From Xanthomonas campestris pv. phormiicola (GTDB lineage: Bacteria; Pseudomonadota; Gammaproteobacteria; Xanthomonadales; Xanthomonadaceae), in assembly GCA_025666215.1 (NCBI GenBank), contig CP102593.1, positions 3,981,001 to 4,045,000 of the forward strand: a stretch of DNA of 64,000 bases, given 5' to 3'. Position numbers and translations under genes: made by a program. Below, piece by piece: positions 48,365-61,521 of the stretch (the first letter of the stretch is position 1; each line of letters opens with the position of its first letter). A model generated the notes under the pieces. It was not told the origin of the DNA and ran no database searches. It saw only the letters and a program-made list of their open reading frames with translations.

Positions 48365-48973
48365 ATGAAACTGTATGCCAAACCCGGCGCCTGCTCGCTG
48401 GCCGACCACATCGCGTTGCGCTGGGCAGCGTTGCCGTTCGAACTGGAACTGCTCGATGCCGCGTCGATGAAGGCGCCAGCCTATCTCGCCATCAATCCCG
48501 CCGGCGCGGTGCCTGCGCTGCAGGTGGACGACTGGGTGCTGACCCAGAACTCGGCGATCCTCAACTACATCGCCGATCGCGCACCAGCGGCGCAGCTGGC
48601 CGGCGACGGCAGCGCGCGCAGCCGCGCCGAAGTGCAGCGTTGGCTCGCCTTCCTCAACGCCGACCTGCATCCGGCCTTCCATCCGCTGTTCGGCAGCACG
48701 CGCTACCTGGAGGACGCGGCGGTGATCGCGCGCACCCAGGAACATGCGCGCGAGCGCGTGCGCACGCTGTACGCACGCGTGGATGCGCAACTGGCGACGC
48801 AGCCGTGGCTCGCCGGCGCACAACGCTCGATCGCCGATGCCTATCTGTTCGTCACGCTGCGTTGGGCGCAAGCGCTGAAGATCGAACTCGGTGCCAACCT
48901 GCAGGACTTCTTCGCGCGCATGGCGGCAGATCCGCAGGTGCAGGCGGCGCTGCAGGCCGAAGGGCTGAATTGA
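48365..48973 (+). CDS. Glutathione S-transferase
   Basis: A 202-residue GST. The thioredoxin-like N-terminal domain (MKLYAKPGACSLADHIALR) has the beta-class Cys at position 10, and NPAGAVPALQVDD holds the cis-Pro. TQNSAILNYIAD is the glutathione-binding Ser region. An all-helical C-terminal domain follows. It conjugates glutathione or acts as a reductase/isomerase; the substrate is unknown. The preferred start is ATG 48365; an in-frame upstream ATG adds a non-conserved seven-residue leader. It is a single gene. Confidence 0.9.
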   Translation: MKLYAKPGACSLADHIALRWAALPFELELLDAASMKAPAYLAINPAGAVPALQVDDWVLTQNSAILNYIADRAPAAQLAGDGSARSRAEVQRWLAFLNADLHPAFHPLFGSTRYLEDAAVIARTQEHARERVRTLYARVDAQLATQPWLAGAQRSIADAYLFVTLRWAQALKIELGANLQDFFARMAADPQVQAALQAEGLN

Positions 48974-49053
48974 GTGCAGGTACGCCACATCGCGGGCGGG
49001 GCGTTATGTGCATGGAGCAGTTGCTAGAGAATTTCCACATCGGATGACGCCAC

Positions 49054-49120
49054 TGTGCGAGCGACTTCAGTGGCGACGAGCCTTCCCGGCAAAGCCGTCG
49101 CGACTGAAGTCGCTCCCACA
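49054..49120. repeat. Palindromic REP-like element, copy 3
   Basis: Arms 49054-49078 and 49096-49120 again pair around a short spacer; the second arm keeps the GACTGAAGTCGCTCCCACA core exactly, while the first has two substitutions. It fills most of the 185-base gap between the GST gene and the next convergent gene. Confidence 0.85.
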
Positions 49121-49158
49121 ACATTTCGCGAACTGCACATGCTCGAGTAAACACTGCT

Positions 49159-49713
49159 TCAATGCGGATCGGCGCCAAGCGTATCCTGCAGCCAGCGCGC
49201 GGCCAGCGCCGGACGCTTGGCCTTGCCGAGCGCGGCGGTGAACTCCGGCAGCAGCGCTTCGAGCGCGGCGGCATCGCTGCAGCGCTCGATCTTCAACTGC
49301 ATGAAATAGCCCTTCAGTCCCAGGTGCTGGCGCACCGCTTCGCTCATCGCTTCGTAGAGCTGCGAATAGCGCTGCGCCGCTTCGCGCGAGACCGGCGCAT
49401 CGGCTGGATGCGCCAAGGCGTGGACGGCACCGGCTACCGTCGCCGCCGATGCCGGCGGCGGCGCGCTCGATGCCGATGCCGATGTCGCAGGCGGCGCCGA
49501 CGGATCGCCGCCGCGGCGGATCAATCCCCTCTGCTGCAGCTGCGCCAATGCATCTTCCGGCGCATGCAGGCCGGCGACGATCTGCTGCAGCGCGGCGGCA
49601 TCTTTTTGTCCATCCACCACCAGCAGGATCGAGCGCAGCTGCGCCGGCAGCCGGCGCGCGCGGTCCGCGATCTCCTGCCGTCCCGCTTCGGTCTTGGCAT
49701 AACGCTCGCTCAT
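49159..49713 (-). CDS. Conserved-looking protein of unknown function
   Basis: A 184-residue soluble protein, no signal peptide. The N-terminal part (YAKTEAGRQEIADRARRLPAQ followed by LRSILLVVDGQKDAAALQQIV) looks like a small helical/winged-helix fold, then an Ala/Ser/Pro linker (about 70-95), and a helical C-terminal part (SQLYEAMSEAVRQHLGLKGYFMQLKIERC). I do not recognise a family. It follows prpE on the same strand after 60 bases that contain a hairpin. No function is proposed. Confidence 0.6.
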   Translation of the reverse strand: MSERYAKTEAGRQEIADRARRLPAQLRSILLVVDGQKDAAALQQIVAGLHAPEDALAQLQQRGLIRRGGDPSAPPATSASASSAPPPASAATVAGAVHALAHPADAPVSREAAQRYSQLYEAMSEAVRQHLGLKGYFMQLKIERCSDAAALEALLPEFTAALGKAKRPALAARWLQDTLGADPH

Positions 49714-49773
49714 TCCCCGCCCTCCCCTGGTTGCGCGTCAGCGTTGCTGCGCGCTGAGGCGCGCGGCGCGGCC

Positions 49774-51651
<1,878 letters not shown>

Positions 51652-51793
51652 GCGGCCCCTCCCAAGGCGATGCACCGCCCCGAGCATAGTCCCTGCGCGG
51701 CGCGGGCGTCCTTCCGACCTTGGTCGAACGGCGCGGGCGGCCGAACGCCTGAATCAAGCCCCGCCGCGGAGCGGCGTTGGCCTGGACGAATTG

Positions 51794-52060
51794 TCAGGCG
51801 CCTTCATCGACCGAGCGCAGCAATGTCAGGTTCGCACAGTCCTCCGACTCCAGCACCCGACCAGCCCGTGCCGTGTCGATCATCACCCCTGCGCCGAACT
51901 CCAACCGAAACCATTCCCTCGAGGCCGCGTCTTCTTCCAGGGGAAAGTCGCCGGTGCTGACCACAAAGAGCACTGTGGATGGGCTTTGGTCATCGAACCA
52001 CCTGACCAGGTCGCCGCGGCGGACGGGAATGTCTGTACCGGGGTAGCAAGGCACCGTCAT
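51794..52060 (-). CDS. Small protein of unknown function
   Basis: An 88-residue protein with no signal peptide: an N-terminal beta-type segment (IPVRRGDLVRWFDDQSPSTVLFVVSTG), a central EWFRLEFGAGVMID strand and a short acidic tail. No known domain is recognised. It begins 12 bases after the S9 peptidase stop on the same strand, so it is likely co-transcribed with it. It could be a small binding or immunity-type domain, but nothing supports a specific role. Confidence 0.55.
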   Translation of the reverse strand: MTVPCYPGTDIPVRRGDLVRWFDDQSPSTVLFVVSTGDFPLEEDAASREWFRLEFGAGVMIDTARAGRVLESEDCANLTLLRSVDEGA

Positions 52061-52071
52061 GGCACGTCCGA

Positions 52072-54582
52072 CTACCGCTTCTGCGCTGCCGCTTTCGCCT
52101 CCGCAGCCGCACGCGGCGGCGCATTCTTCACGTAGCGGTCGAACCACTCCAGCATCTCGGCCACGACGTCCTCGTTGGACTCGCGCGCCGTGTACCAGTG
52201 CGGCTCGAACGGCAGCAGCACCAGCCGCGCGGTGCCGCCGTTGCCGCGGATCGCCTGGAACAGGCGCGGCGCCTGGGTGGTTTCGGTGCCGGGATTGGCG
52301 TCGTCCATGCCGTGCACGATCAGCAGCGGCTCGTTGATCTTGTCGGCATGGAAGAACGCCGAGGCCTGCGCGTAGACCTCCGGCGCGGCCCAGAACGAGC
52401 GCCGCTCGTTCTGGAAGCCGAACGGCGTGAGGGTCTTGTTGTAGCTGCCGCTGGTCGCCACGCCGGCACGGAACAGGTCGGTATGCGCGAGCAGGTTGGC
52501 CGCCATCAGCGCGCCGTGGCTGTGCCCGGTGACGCCGATCCGCTGCCGGTCGACCACGCCCAGTTCCACCGCCTTGTCCACCGCGGCGGTGGCGTTGTCC
52601 ACCAGTTGCTGCAGATAGGTGTCGTAGGCGGTCCTGGGATCGCCGACGATCGGGAACGCGGTGTCGTCGATGATCGCGTAGCCGGCCAGCAACAGCAGCT
52701 GGTAGGAACTCAGGCGGGTGAAGTCGCGCTCGTTGGCGCCGCTGACCTGGCCGGCCTTGGACGGGTCGGCGTAGTCGAGCGGATAGGCGTACAGGATCGC
52801 CGGCACCCGCGTGCCTTCCTTGTAGCCGGGCGGCGTGTACAGGGTGAACGACAGCTCCACGCCATCCTTGCGCTTGTAGGTCACCAGGCGCTTCTTGATC
52901 TGCCGCACCAGCGGCGTCGGATCGGGGAAGCGGGTGACCGGCACGATGCTCGATGCGTAGACCGCCTCGCCCGCCGCCGCGCCAGGCTGCGCCAGGCCCA
53001 GCGTGCGCAGATACACGTTCGGCGGATCGGTCGGCGACTGGCGCCAGGTCAGCAGCCGGGTGGTGTCGTCGCCGGCGAACCCGGCGAACACCTCGTCGAC
53101 GCTGGCATCGCTGCGGAACAGGCGCTCGGTCTTGCCGCTGGCCAGCGCGTAGCGGTCGAGGAAGGCGCGGTCGCCGGCGGGCGTGGCGCCCTGCCCGCTC
53201 AGGAACAGCGCACCGCGGTCCTCGCGCAACACCGCTTCGCCATTGGCCAGCACATGCAGTTCCGGGGTGCCGGGATCGGCATACAGATCGTCGGTGGACA
53301 GATCGAACAGCACGCGTCCGGGCGTGCCGGGACGGTCGGCGTCCAGCAGCGTGGTGCGCCGCCAGTGGCGGTTCTCGTCGTAGTCGTCCAGCAGCGCCTG
53401 CCCGCCCTGGGCGAACCAGGACAGCCCGGCGTAGCGCTGGGTCACCCGCGCCAGTTCGCGCGGCTTGCCGGTGAACGGCGCCGCCAGGGTCAACAGCTTG
53501 TCGCGCGCCGGCACGTTGGCCTTCCAATCGCCGCCGTCCAACGCTTCGGCCCAGACCAGCGTGGCCGGCTGGTTGGCCCGCCAGGAGTAGGCGCGCGGAC
53601 CGGTCGGCACACCCTGCACCGGCACCCGGTCGGCGACCGGCAGATCGGCCAGCACGCGCTCGCCGCCATTGGACAGATCGAGCACCGCCACATCGTGGGC
53701 GAAACGCGCATAGGTGGTGACGTAGGAATACGGCCGCTTGAGCCGCTCCACGCGCACATGGCGGCCATCGGGCGCGCCATCCACCGCGGTATAGACCGCC
53801 GGCGCGCCGACCTTGCGCTGCTTGCCGCTGGCCGCATCGACGGTGAGCAGTTGCGAGGTGGCGTAGTACGCGAACAGCGCCTCGTCCTCGGGACTGGACA
53901 GCGTGTCGCGCGCCTCGTAGGTGCTGCTCTCGCCCTTGCCCTGGATGGTTTCCTTGACCTCCGGCCCCGGCGGCACCGCGGCCTTGCGCGGCGCGGCGCC
54001 CAGGTCCTGCGGCACGGTCTTCAGCAGCAGCGTGTCGCTGCCACCCAGCCACTGGATCTCGCCGCCCAGCACCGGGTTGAGCTGCACGCCGTCGATGCGG
54101 CGCACATTGCCGGTGGCGACGTCGCCCAGCCACAGTTCGACGCGGTCGGCGGCGGTGTTGTTGAAGGCAAAACGGCGACCGTCCGGCGACCACACCGGCA
54201 GCGCCGGACAGGCGCCGGCCGGCAGGGTCACCGCGGTCTGCTTGCCGCTGGCCACGTCGACCAGGCTGAAACCTTCCAGGCAGGCGCGGATGCCGTAGCC
54301 ATTGGACATGTCGTGGCGGCTGTGGCTGCGCGGCTCCACGCGCACCCCGGCCAGCTTCAGGTACGGCTCGGCGACGCGCGCGATCGGCGGATACCGGGTG
54401 CGCTCCACCAGCAGCAGCGTCTTGCCCGTGGGATCCAAGCGCGGCGACGGATTGAGCGGCGCGCGCATCACCCCCAGCAGCGGCTCCGGCGGCTGCCGGT
54501 AGCCGCTGTCCGCGGCGGCGGCGGTGAACGGCAACACGCTGGCGAGCGCCAGCGACAAGACCCACCGGTACGGCATGACCAT
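52072..54582 (-). CDS. Secreted S9 prolyl-oligopeptidase family peptidase (glutamyl-endopeptidase-like)
   Basis: An 836-residue protein with a signal peptide (about 1-22), a long beta-propeller-type N-terminal part, and a C-terminal alpha/beta-hydrolase domain. The nucleophile is in GVTGHSHGALMAANLLAHT, the Asp in HGMDDANPGTET and the His in EPHWYTARES. The GHSxGA..ANLLAH stretch resembles the chloroplast glutamyl endopeptidase (CGEP) group I know from plants, so cleavage after acidic residues is inferred, not shown. The start at ATG 54582 has AGGGA eight bases upstream. An 88-residue gene follows closely. Confidence 0.88.
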   Translation of the reverse strand: MVMPYRWVLSLALASVLPFTAAAADSGYRQPPEPLLGVMRAPLNPSPRLDPTGKTLLLVERTRYPPIARVAEPYLKLAGVRVEPRSHSRHDMSNGYGIRACLEGFSLVDVASGKQTAVTLPAGACPALPVWSPDGRRFAFNNTAADRVELWLGDVATGNVRRIDGVQLNPVLGGEIQWLGGSDTLLLKTVPQDLGAAPRKAAVPPGPEVKETIQGKGESSTYEARDTLSSPEDEALFAYYATSQLLTVDAASGKQRKVGAPAVYTAVDGAPDGRHVRVERLKRPYSYVTTYARFAHDVAVLDLSNGGERVLADLPVADRVPVQGVPTGPRAYSWRANQPATLVWAEALDGGDWKANVPARDKLLTLAAPFTGKPRELARVTQRYAGLSWFAQGGQALLDDYDENRHWRRTTLLDADRPGTPGRVLFDLSTDDLYADPGTPELHVLANGEAVLREDRGALFLSGQGATPAGDRAFLDRYALASGKTERLFRSDASVDEVFAGFAGDDTTRLLTWRQSPTDPPNVYLRTLGLAQPGAAAGEAVYASSIVPVTRFPDPTPLVRQIKKRLVTYKRKDGVELSFTLYTPPGYKEGTRVPAILYAYPLDYADPSKAGQVSGANERDFTRLSSYQLLLLAGYAIIDDTAFPIVGDPRTAYDTYLQQLVDNATAAVDKAVELGVVDRQRIGVTGHSHGALMAANLLAHTDLFRAGVATSGSYNKTLTPFGFQNERRSFWAAPEVYAQASAFFHADKINEPLLIVHGMDDANPGTETTQAPRLFQAIRGNGGTARLVLLPFEPHWYTARESNEDVVAEMLEWFDRYVKNAPPRAAAEAKAAAQKR

Positions 54583-54753
54583 AGAAATTGTCCCTGGCGA
54601 ATGGCTGCGAAAACGTAGCACACCGCACTGGCCTCTCCAGTCCCTCCATGAAGCCGACATCTTTTCTCCGACGGGGAAGATGGCCCGCAGGGCCGGATGA
54701 GGGTCCGGGCGCAGCCTCGTGCACCCAAACTCCGCGGGACGCTGCGCGCCGAA

Positions 54754-54790
54754 CCCTCACCCCAACCCCTCTCCCGGCGGGAGAGGGGCT
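54754..54790. repeat. Dispersed palindromic element (CCCCAACCCCTCTCCC type), copy 2
   Basis: The same CCCTCACCCCAACCCCTCTC block as at 41171 leads into a stem of about ten base pairs (54766-54776 with 54778-54788), followed by CTTTT. It lies about 190 bases upstream of the S9 peptidase start in the mdh/S9 gap. Confidence 0.8.
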
Positions 54791-54826
54791 TTTGGCGGCC
54801 TGGCTCTGCAGGCTTGCGGCCGGTCG

Positions 54827-54843
54827 CCCCCCCCCCCCCCCCC
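54827..54843. repeat. Homopolymer tract of 17 C
   Basis: Seventeen consecutive C residues (17 G on the minus strand) lie between the dispersed palindrome and the mdh terminator, about 245 bases upstream of the S9 peptidase start. Such tracts slip easily, so length may vary in the population or be miscalled in sequencing. Confidence 0.9.
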
Positions 54844-54925
54844 AGCCTCCAACTCCCCGGAGCCGCCCCCCTTCCGGAAACGTTTCGGGCAAGGCGGCCT
54901 GCAGGTTCGGATCCCCACAACGCAG

Positions 54926-54950
54926 AACGCCGGGCAGAGCCCGGCGTTCG
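54926..54950 (-). terminator. Hairpin terminator of mdh
   Basis: A perfect 11-base stem, GAACGCCGGGC (54926-54936) with GCCCGGCGTTC (54940-54950), encloses a three-base loop 20 bases after the mdh stop on the minus strand. The downstream T-tract is weak (TGCGTTG). Confidence 0.75.
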
Positions 54951-54970
54951 GTGACGCGATCGCGCAGCGA

Positions 54971-56386
<1,416 letters not shown>

Positions 56387-56453
56387 TCAACCGGGAAATG
56401 TTAGCACGCAGGCCGGTTGCGACCGGCCTGGCGGCCGACCGCAGCGGCAGCGC

Positions 56454-56948
56454 TCAGGCGCTGAGCAGGCGGTTCCACTCGGCGACGCGGTCGGCCTTGG
56501 CCGCCAGCACCGCATCAGCGTCGCCTTCGATGGTGATCTTGTTGATCGCATCGCCCTGGACGACGCTGTCGACCACGTCCAGGCCCTGGGTCACCTTGCC
56601 GAACACGGTGTGCTTGCCGTCCAGCCACGGGGTGGCGGTGTGGGTGATGAAGAACTGGCTGCCGTTGGTGGCCGGGCCGGCATTGGCCATCGACAGCACG
56701 CCGCGCTCGTGGCGCACGCCGTTGCTGGTCTCGTCCTCGAAACGGTAGCCCGGTCCGCCGCGGCCGGAGCCTTCCGGGCAGCCGCCCTGGATCATGAAGT
56801 CGGCGATCACGCGATGGAAGCTGAGCCCGTCGTAGAAGCCGCGCTTGGCCAGGTTCACGAAGTTGGCCACGGTCAGCGGCGCCTTGTCGGGATACAGCTC
56901 GATCGTGATCGGGCCGCGGGCGGTGTCGAAATGGGCGATCAGGGACAT
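56454..56948 (-). CDS. Cyclophilin-type peptidyl-prolyl cis-trans isomerase
   Basis: A 164-residue cyclophilin without signal peptide: [18 protein letters not shown], the catalytic Arg region [29 protein letters not shown] and the binding-site [11 protein letters not shown]. It speeds proline isomerisation during folding in the cytoplasm, like PpiB. The ATG at 56948 gives the typical start [12 protein letters not shown]. It is divergent from typA, with 201 bases between starts. It is not obviously linked in function to its neighbours. Confidence 0.93.
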   Translation of the reverse strand: MSLIAHFDTARGPITIELYPDKAPLTVANFVNLAKRGFYDGLSFHRVIADFMIQGGCPEGSGRGGPGYRFEDETSNGVRHERGVLSMANAGPATNGSQFFITHTATPWLDGKHTVFGKVTQGLDVVDSVVQGDAINKITIEGDADAVLAAKADRVAEWNRLLSA

Positions 56949-57095
56949 GGGATTCCTTGGAAACGGGGGCGTCATTTGGGGCGCATAGGATACACGGAGG
57001 CCCGTTTCGCCCGCTCCAGGGCTCCCGATTCGGGGACTGAATGGCGCCGCCGCCAGCCGCCGAATCCTGAACCGGCAGGCGCGCCGCGATACAGG

Positions 57096-57101
57096 TATAA
57101 T
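57096..57101 (+). promoter_or_regulatory. -10 element of the typA promoter
   Basis: A perfect TATAAT at 57096-57101, 49 bases before the typA start, stands out in GC-rich surroundings. No convincing -35 lies at the standard distance. Confidence 0.5.
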
Positions 57102-57149
57102 AGGGGGCTTACTCTCCTTCCTTTCTGGCGCCGGTTGGCCCCCTTTCGC

Positions 57150-58979
57150 ATGTCCATCGAAAATCTTCGCAATATCGCCATCGTCGCCCACGTCGATCAT
57201 GGCAAGACCACCCTCGTCGACTGCCTGCTGAAGCAGTCCGGCACCCTCTCCGAGCGCACGGTGCTGGCCGAGCGCGTGATGGACAGCAACGATCAGGAAA
57301 AGGAACGTGGCATCACGATCCTGGCCAAGAACACGGCCATCACCTGGCAGGGCAACCGCATCAACATCGTCGACACCCCCGGACACGCCGACTTCGGCGG
57401 CGAAGTGGAGCGCGTTCTGTCGATGGTGGACTCGGTGCTGATCCTGGTCGACGCGATGGACGGGCCGATGCCGCAGACCCGCTTCGTGACCCAGAAGGCC
57501 TTCGCGATGGGCTTCAAGCCGATCGTGGTGGTCAACAAGATCGACCGCCCGGGCGCGCGTCCGGACTGGGTGATCGACCAGGTGTTCGACCTGTTCGACA
57601 AGCTCGGCGCGACCAACGAGCAGCTCGACTTCCCGATCGTCTACGCCTCGGCGCTGCACGGTTACGCGAGCCTGGACGACAGCGCCCGCGAAGGCGACAT
57701 GACCCCGCTGTACGAAGCGATCATGAAGCACGTGGCGCCGCCGCAGGTGGATCCGGACGGCCCGTTCCAGATGCGCATCAGCCAGCTGGACTACAACAAC
57801 TTCGTCGGCCTGATCGGCATCGGGCGCATCCAGCGCGGCAAGGTCAAGAAGAACATGCCGGTCAGCATCGTCGACCGCGAAGGCAAGAAGCGCCAGGGCA
57901 AGATCCTGCAGGTGCTGGGCTTCATGGGCCTGGAGCGGGTGGAAGTGGAAGAGGCCGAGGCCGGCGACATCGTCGCCATCTCCGGCGTGGCCGACATGAG
58001 CATCTCCGACACCATCTGCGCGCTGGACGCGCCGGAAGCGCTGCCGGCGCTGACCGTGGACGAGCCGACCATCTCGATGACCTTCCAGGTCAACAACTCG
58101 CCGTTCGCCGGCAGCAAGGAACACAGCGGCGGCAAGTTCATCACCAGCCGCCAGATCCGCGAGCGCCTGGAGCGCGAGACGCTGCACAACGTCGCGCTGA
58201 AGGTCGAGGAAGGGTCCGACCCGGACAAGTTCCTGGTCTCCGGCCGCGGCGAGCTGCACCTGTCCGTGCTGATCGAGAACATGCGCCGCGAAGGCTTCGA
58301 GCTGGCGGTGTCGCGCCCGGAAGTCATCGTCAAGGAGATCGACGGCAAGCTGATGGAGCCGGTCGAGCAGCTGGTGGTGGACATCGAAGAGCAGCACCAG
58401 GGCGGCGTGATGGAGAAGCTGGGCATCCGCAAGGGCCAGCTGAAGAACATGGAGCCGGACGGCAAGGGCCGCGTGCGCCTGGACTACATGATCCCGGCGC
58501 GCGGCCTGATCGGCTTCCAGAACGAGTTCCGCACCCTGACCCAGGGCTCGGGCCTGCTGTTCCACGTGTTCGACCATTACGGTCCGAAGGAACAGGGCGC
58601 CATCGCCAAGCGCCAGAACGGCGTGATGATCGCCAATGCCGCCGGCGCCACCCCCGCCTACTCGCTGGGGCCGCTGGAAGAGCGCGGCCGCCTGTTCGCC
58701 GCCGAAGGCGACAACGTGTACGAAGGCCAGCTGATCGGCATCCATTCCAAGGACAACGATCTGACCGTCAACGCGATCAAGACCAAGCCGCTGACCAACA
58801 TGCGCGCTTCGGGCAAGGACGATGCGATCAAGCTGACCCCGGCGATCAAGTACACGCTGGAACAGGCGCTGGACTTCATCGAGGACGACGAGCTGGTCGA
58901 AGTCACCCCGAAGGAAATCCGCCTGCGCAAGAAGTTCCTGACCGAAAGCGATCGCAAGCGCGCCGGTCGCGGCGGCTGA
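57150..58979 (+). CDS. typA: Ribosome-associated GTPase TypA/BipA
   Basis: A 609-residue translational GTPase: G1 AHVDHGKT at 13-20, G3 DTPGHADF, G4 NKID, then EF-Tu domain 2, EF-G-like domains III and V and the BipA-specific C-terminal domain ([19 protein letters not shown]). It binds 70S ribosomes and helps ribosome assembly and stress growth. The start at ATG 57150 matches the family N-terminus [23 protein letters not shown] promoter element lies 49 bases upstream. The next gene starts 14 bases after the stop. Confidence 0.97.
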   Translation: MSIENLRNIAIVAHVDHGKTTLVDCLLKQSGTLSERTVLAERVMDSNDQEKERGITILAKNTAITWQGNRINIVDTPGHADFGGEVERVLSMVDSVLILVDAMDGPMPQTRFVTQKAFAMGFKPIVVVNKIDRPGARPDWVIDQVFDLFDKLGATNEQLDFPIVYASALHGYASLDDSAREGDMTPLYEAIMKHVAPPQVDPDGPFQMRISQLDYNNFVGLIGIGRIQRGKVKKNMPVSIVDREGKKRQGKILQVLGFMGLERVEVEEAEAGDIVAISGVADMSISDTICALDAPEALPALTVDEPTISMTFQVNNSPFAGSKEHSGGKFITSRQIRERLERETLHNVALKVEEGSDPDKFLVSGRGELHLSVLIENMRREGFELAVSRPEVIVKEIDGKLMEPVEQLVVDIEEQHQGGVMEKLGIRKGQLKNMEPDGKGRVRLDYMIPARGLIGFQNEFRTLTQGSGLLFHVFDHYGPKEQGAIAKRQNGVMIANAAGATPAYSLGPLEERGRLFAAEGDNVYEGQLIGIHSKDNDLTVNAIKTKPLTNMRASGKDDAIKLTPAIKYTLEQALDFIEDDELVEVTPKEIRLRKKFLTESDRKRAGRGG

Positions 58980-58992
58980 TCGCCTAACGTCC

Positions 58993-59475
58993 GTGGTCAG
59001 CAAGAAGGCGTACAACCCGGATCCGCATGCGCATCCGGGCCTGCACCTGATCGCACTGCTGGAGGCCGGCAAGGGCCTGCTCGCGGTGCTCGCGGCCACG
59101 GGCCTGGAACTGATGGGCCCGCTGCCGCTGCGCGCGGCGGTGGGCCGGCTGATCGTCCGCTTCAGCCTGGACCCCGAGCACGGCGCGCTGCCGTCGCTGC
59201 TCACCATGATCAATCCCGGCGCGGTGCATCTTGCCGCCGCCGGCATGCTCGCCTACGGCGTGCTGCACATCGTCGAAGCCTGGGGCCTGTGGCGCGCCAA
59301 GGCCTGGGCGTCGATGCTGGGCTGCATCTCCGCGGCCATCTACCTGCCGTTCGATATCTACGCGATCGTGCGCCATCCCGGCTGGGCCGCGTGGGCGGTC
59401 CTGGCGATCAATCTGGCCGTGGTCGGCATCCTGGCCCGCGACCTGGTCCGGCGCCGACGGCGTCCCGCGCGCTGA
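58993..59475 (+). CDS. DUF2127 family membrane protein
   Basis: A 160-residue protein with four predicted membrane helices, opening [27 protein letters not shown] and ending in a basic RRRRRPAR tail. This is the DUF2127 pattern; its function is unknown. It begins at GTG or an equivalent start 14 bases behind typA, so it may share that transcript, and precedes an amidase gene by 87 bases. Confidence 0.82.
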   Translation: MVSKKAYNPDPHAHPGLHLIALLEAGKGLLAVLAATGLELMGPLPLRAAVGRLIVRFSLDPEHGALPSLLTMINPGAVHLAAAGMLAYGVLHIVEAWGLWRAKAWASMLGCISAAIYLPFDIYAIVRHPGWAAWAVLAINLAVVGILARDLVRRRRRPAR

Positions 59476-59562
59476 GCGCATACCGGCAGGCGCCCGCACC
59501 GGTTTGCCAATCCCCATCGCGCTGCGTAGCCTCCTGGAGAACGACTCCCCGGGACCCTGCCG

Positions 59563-61170
59563 ATGCGTCTGCTGCCCGTCCTGTTGCTGTGCGGCGCCCT
59601 CGCCGGCTGCCACCACGCCGCCCTGCCCGACACCGCCGTCGCCGCGCCGCCGCAAGCCCCGGCCGCATTCGCTTATGCCGAAGCCGACATCGCCACATTG
59701 CAGGCGCAGATGGCGCGCGGCACGCTCGACAGCGCCGGCCTGACCGCGGCCTACCTGCAGCGGATCGATGCGCTGGACCGGCACGGACCGGCGCTGCACG
59801 CGATCATCGAACGCAATCCGCACGCCCTGGACGAAGCGCGGCAGCTGGACGCCGAACGCCGCGCCGGGCATCTGCGCGGCCCGCTGCACGGCATCCCGAT
59901 CGTGTTGAAGGACAACATCGATGCGCGGCCGATGGCCACCTCGGCCGGTTCGCTGGCGCTGGCCGACTTCCACCCGGCGCACGATGCCTTCCTGGTGCAG
60001 CGCCTGCGCCAGGCCGGCGCGGTGATCCTGGGCAAGAGCAACCTCAGCGAGTGGGCCAACTTCCGCTCCAGCAAGTCCAGTTCCGGCTGGAGCGCGCGCG
60101 GCGGACAGACCCGCAATCCGTACGTGCTCGATCGCAATCCCTGCGGTTCCAGCGCTGGCACCGGGGTGGCCGTGTCGGCGAATCTGGCCGCCGCCGGGAT
60201 CGGCACCGAGACCGACGGCAGCATCGTCTGCCCGGCCGCGGTGAACGGCCTGGTCGGGCTGAAGCCGACCGTCGGCCTGGTCAGCCGCGACGGCATCATC
60301 CCGATCTCCGCCAGCCAGGACACCGCCGGACCGATGACCCGCAGCGTCGCCGACGCGGCGACGCTGCTGAGCGTGCTGGCCGCGCCCGACACCGCCGACC
60401 CGGCCACCGCCGCGGCACCGCGTGCACCCGGCTACGACTACGCCGCGCACCTGCGCCGCGACGCGCTGCGCGGTGCGCGCATCGGCCTGCTGCCCTCGCC
60501 GCTGACGCAGACCCCGGACATCGCCGCGGCGCAGGCGCGCGCGGTCGCCGCATTGCGCGCGGCCGGCGCCACCGTGGTCGACGCACGCATCCCCAGCGCC
60601 GGGCAATGGGACGACGCCGAACTGACCGTCTTGCTGACCGAGTTCAAGGCCGGGCTGGAGCGCTACCTCGACACGCGCCAGGCGCCGCTGCGCACCTTGG
60701 CGGAACTGATCGCCTTCAATCGCACGCATGCCGAGCGCGAGCTGGCGCCGTTCGACCAGGCCCTGTTCGAACGGGCGCAGGCCACCCGCGGCCTGGACGA
60801 CCCGGCCTATCTGGACGCACGGGCGACAGCCAAACGCCTGGCCGGGGCGGAGGGCATCGACGCGGCCCTGCGCGCGCAGCGGCTGGATGCGCTGATCGCG
60901 CCGACCACCGGCCGCGCCTGGAAGACCGACCCGCTCCACGGCGACGACTTTCCCGGGGCCAGCTACGGTGCGGCGGCGGTGGCCGGCTATCCCAGCCTGA
61001 CCGTGCCGATGGGCGCCAGCGACGGCCTGCCGCTGGGCCTGCTGTTCATCGGCAGCGCCTGGAGCGAGCCGCGCCTGATCGAACTGGGCTACGCCTACGA
61101 ACAGCGCAGTCGCGCACGCACGCCGCCGGCATTCTTGCCGACGCTGCTGCGGACCACGCAGCATCCGTAA
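59563..61170 (+). CDS. Amidase-signature family amidase, probable lipoprotein
   Basis: A 535-residue protein. The N-terminus MRLLPVLLLCGALAGC ends in a canonical LAGC lipobox, placing it on a membrane facing the periplasm. The amidase-signature Ser-Ser-Lys triad is visible: Lys in VLKDNIDA (about 114), a Ser in GSSAGTGVAV, and the nucleophile Ser in TETDGSIVCPA. It hydrolyses an amide of unknown identity; GatA is excluded by the lipobox and the absence of GatB/C. It follows the DUF2127 gene. Confidence 0.88.
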   Translation: MRLLPVLLLCGALAGCHHAALPDTAVAAPPQAPAAFAYAEADIATLQAQMARGTLDSAGLTAAYLQRIDALDRHGPALHAIIERNPHALDEARQLDAERRAGHLRGPLHGIPIVLKDNIDARPMATSAGSLALADFHPAHDAFLVQRLRQAGAVILGKSNLSEWANFRSSKSSSGWSARGGQTRNPYVLDRNPCGSSAGTGVAVSANLAAAGIGTETDGSIVCPAAVNGLVGLKPTVGLVSRDGIIPISASQDTAGPMTRSVADAATLLSVLAAPDTADPATAAAPRAPGYDYAAHLRRDALRGARIGLLPSPLTQTPDIAAAQARAVAALRAAGATVVDARIPSAGQWDDAELTVLLTEFKAGLERYLDTRQAPLRTLAELIAFNRTHAERELAPFDQALFERAQATRGLDDPAYLDARATAKRLAGAEGIDAALRAQRLDALIAPTTGRAWKTDPLHGDDFPGASYGAAAVAGYPSLTVPMGASDGLPLGLLFIGSAWSEPRLIELGYAYEQRSRARTPPAFLPTLLRTTQHP

Positions 61171-61219
61171 AGCCGGTAGCGCCGCAACGATGCCAAGGCG
61201 CAACACATCAACAGACGCC

Positions 61220-61424
61220 CTGCAGGAGCGGCTTCAGCCGCGACAACTTCCGAAGCCGGAAGGCCTGCCGCTACGCTCGTCGCGACTGAAGTCGCTCCCA
61301 CAAGGGCTGCATCGGCACCGCGGAGCTGCGAGGCCTCTTGTGGGAGAGACTTCAGTCCCGACTGCATGCCAGTTCGGGCAATTCACCACTTCGCCCGTCG
61401 CGGCTGATAGTTGCTCCTATCAGG
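61220..61424. repeat. Array of REP-like palindromic arms, copy 4
   Basis: Four alternating arms occupy most of the 351-base gap between the amidase and the mechanosensitive channel: forward 61220-61244, reverse 61279-61304, forward 61337-61362, reverse 61396-61424. They share the GGAGCG..TTCAG..CGCGAC pattern; the last is degraded. No other feature is visible in this gap. Confidence 0.8.
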
Positions 61425-61521
61425 TTGAGTTGCCTGTTGCATTGCCTTCGAGCGATGCGCCAGCACCAACGCACGGACGCGGCAGGCGCATGGCGCAACG
61501 ACGACACAGCACACCACAACG

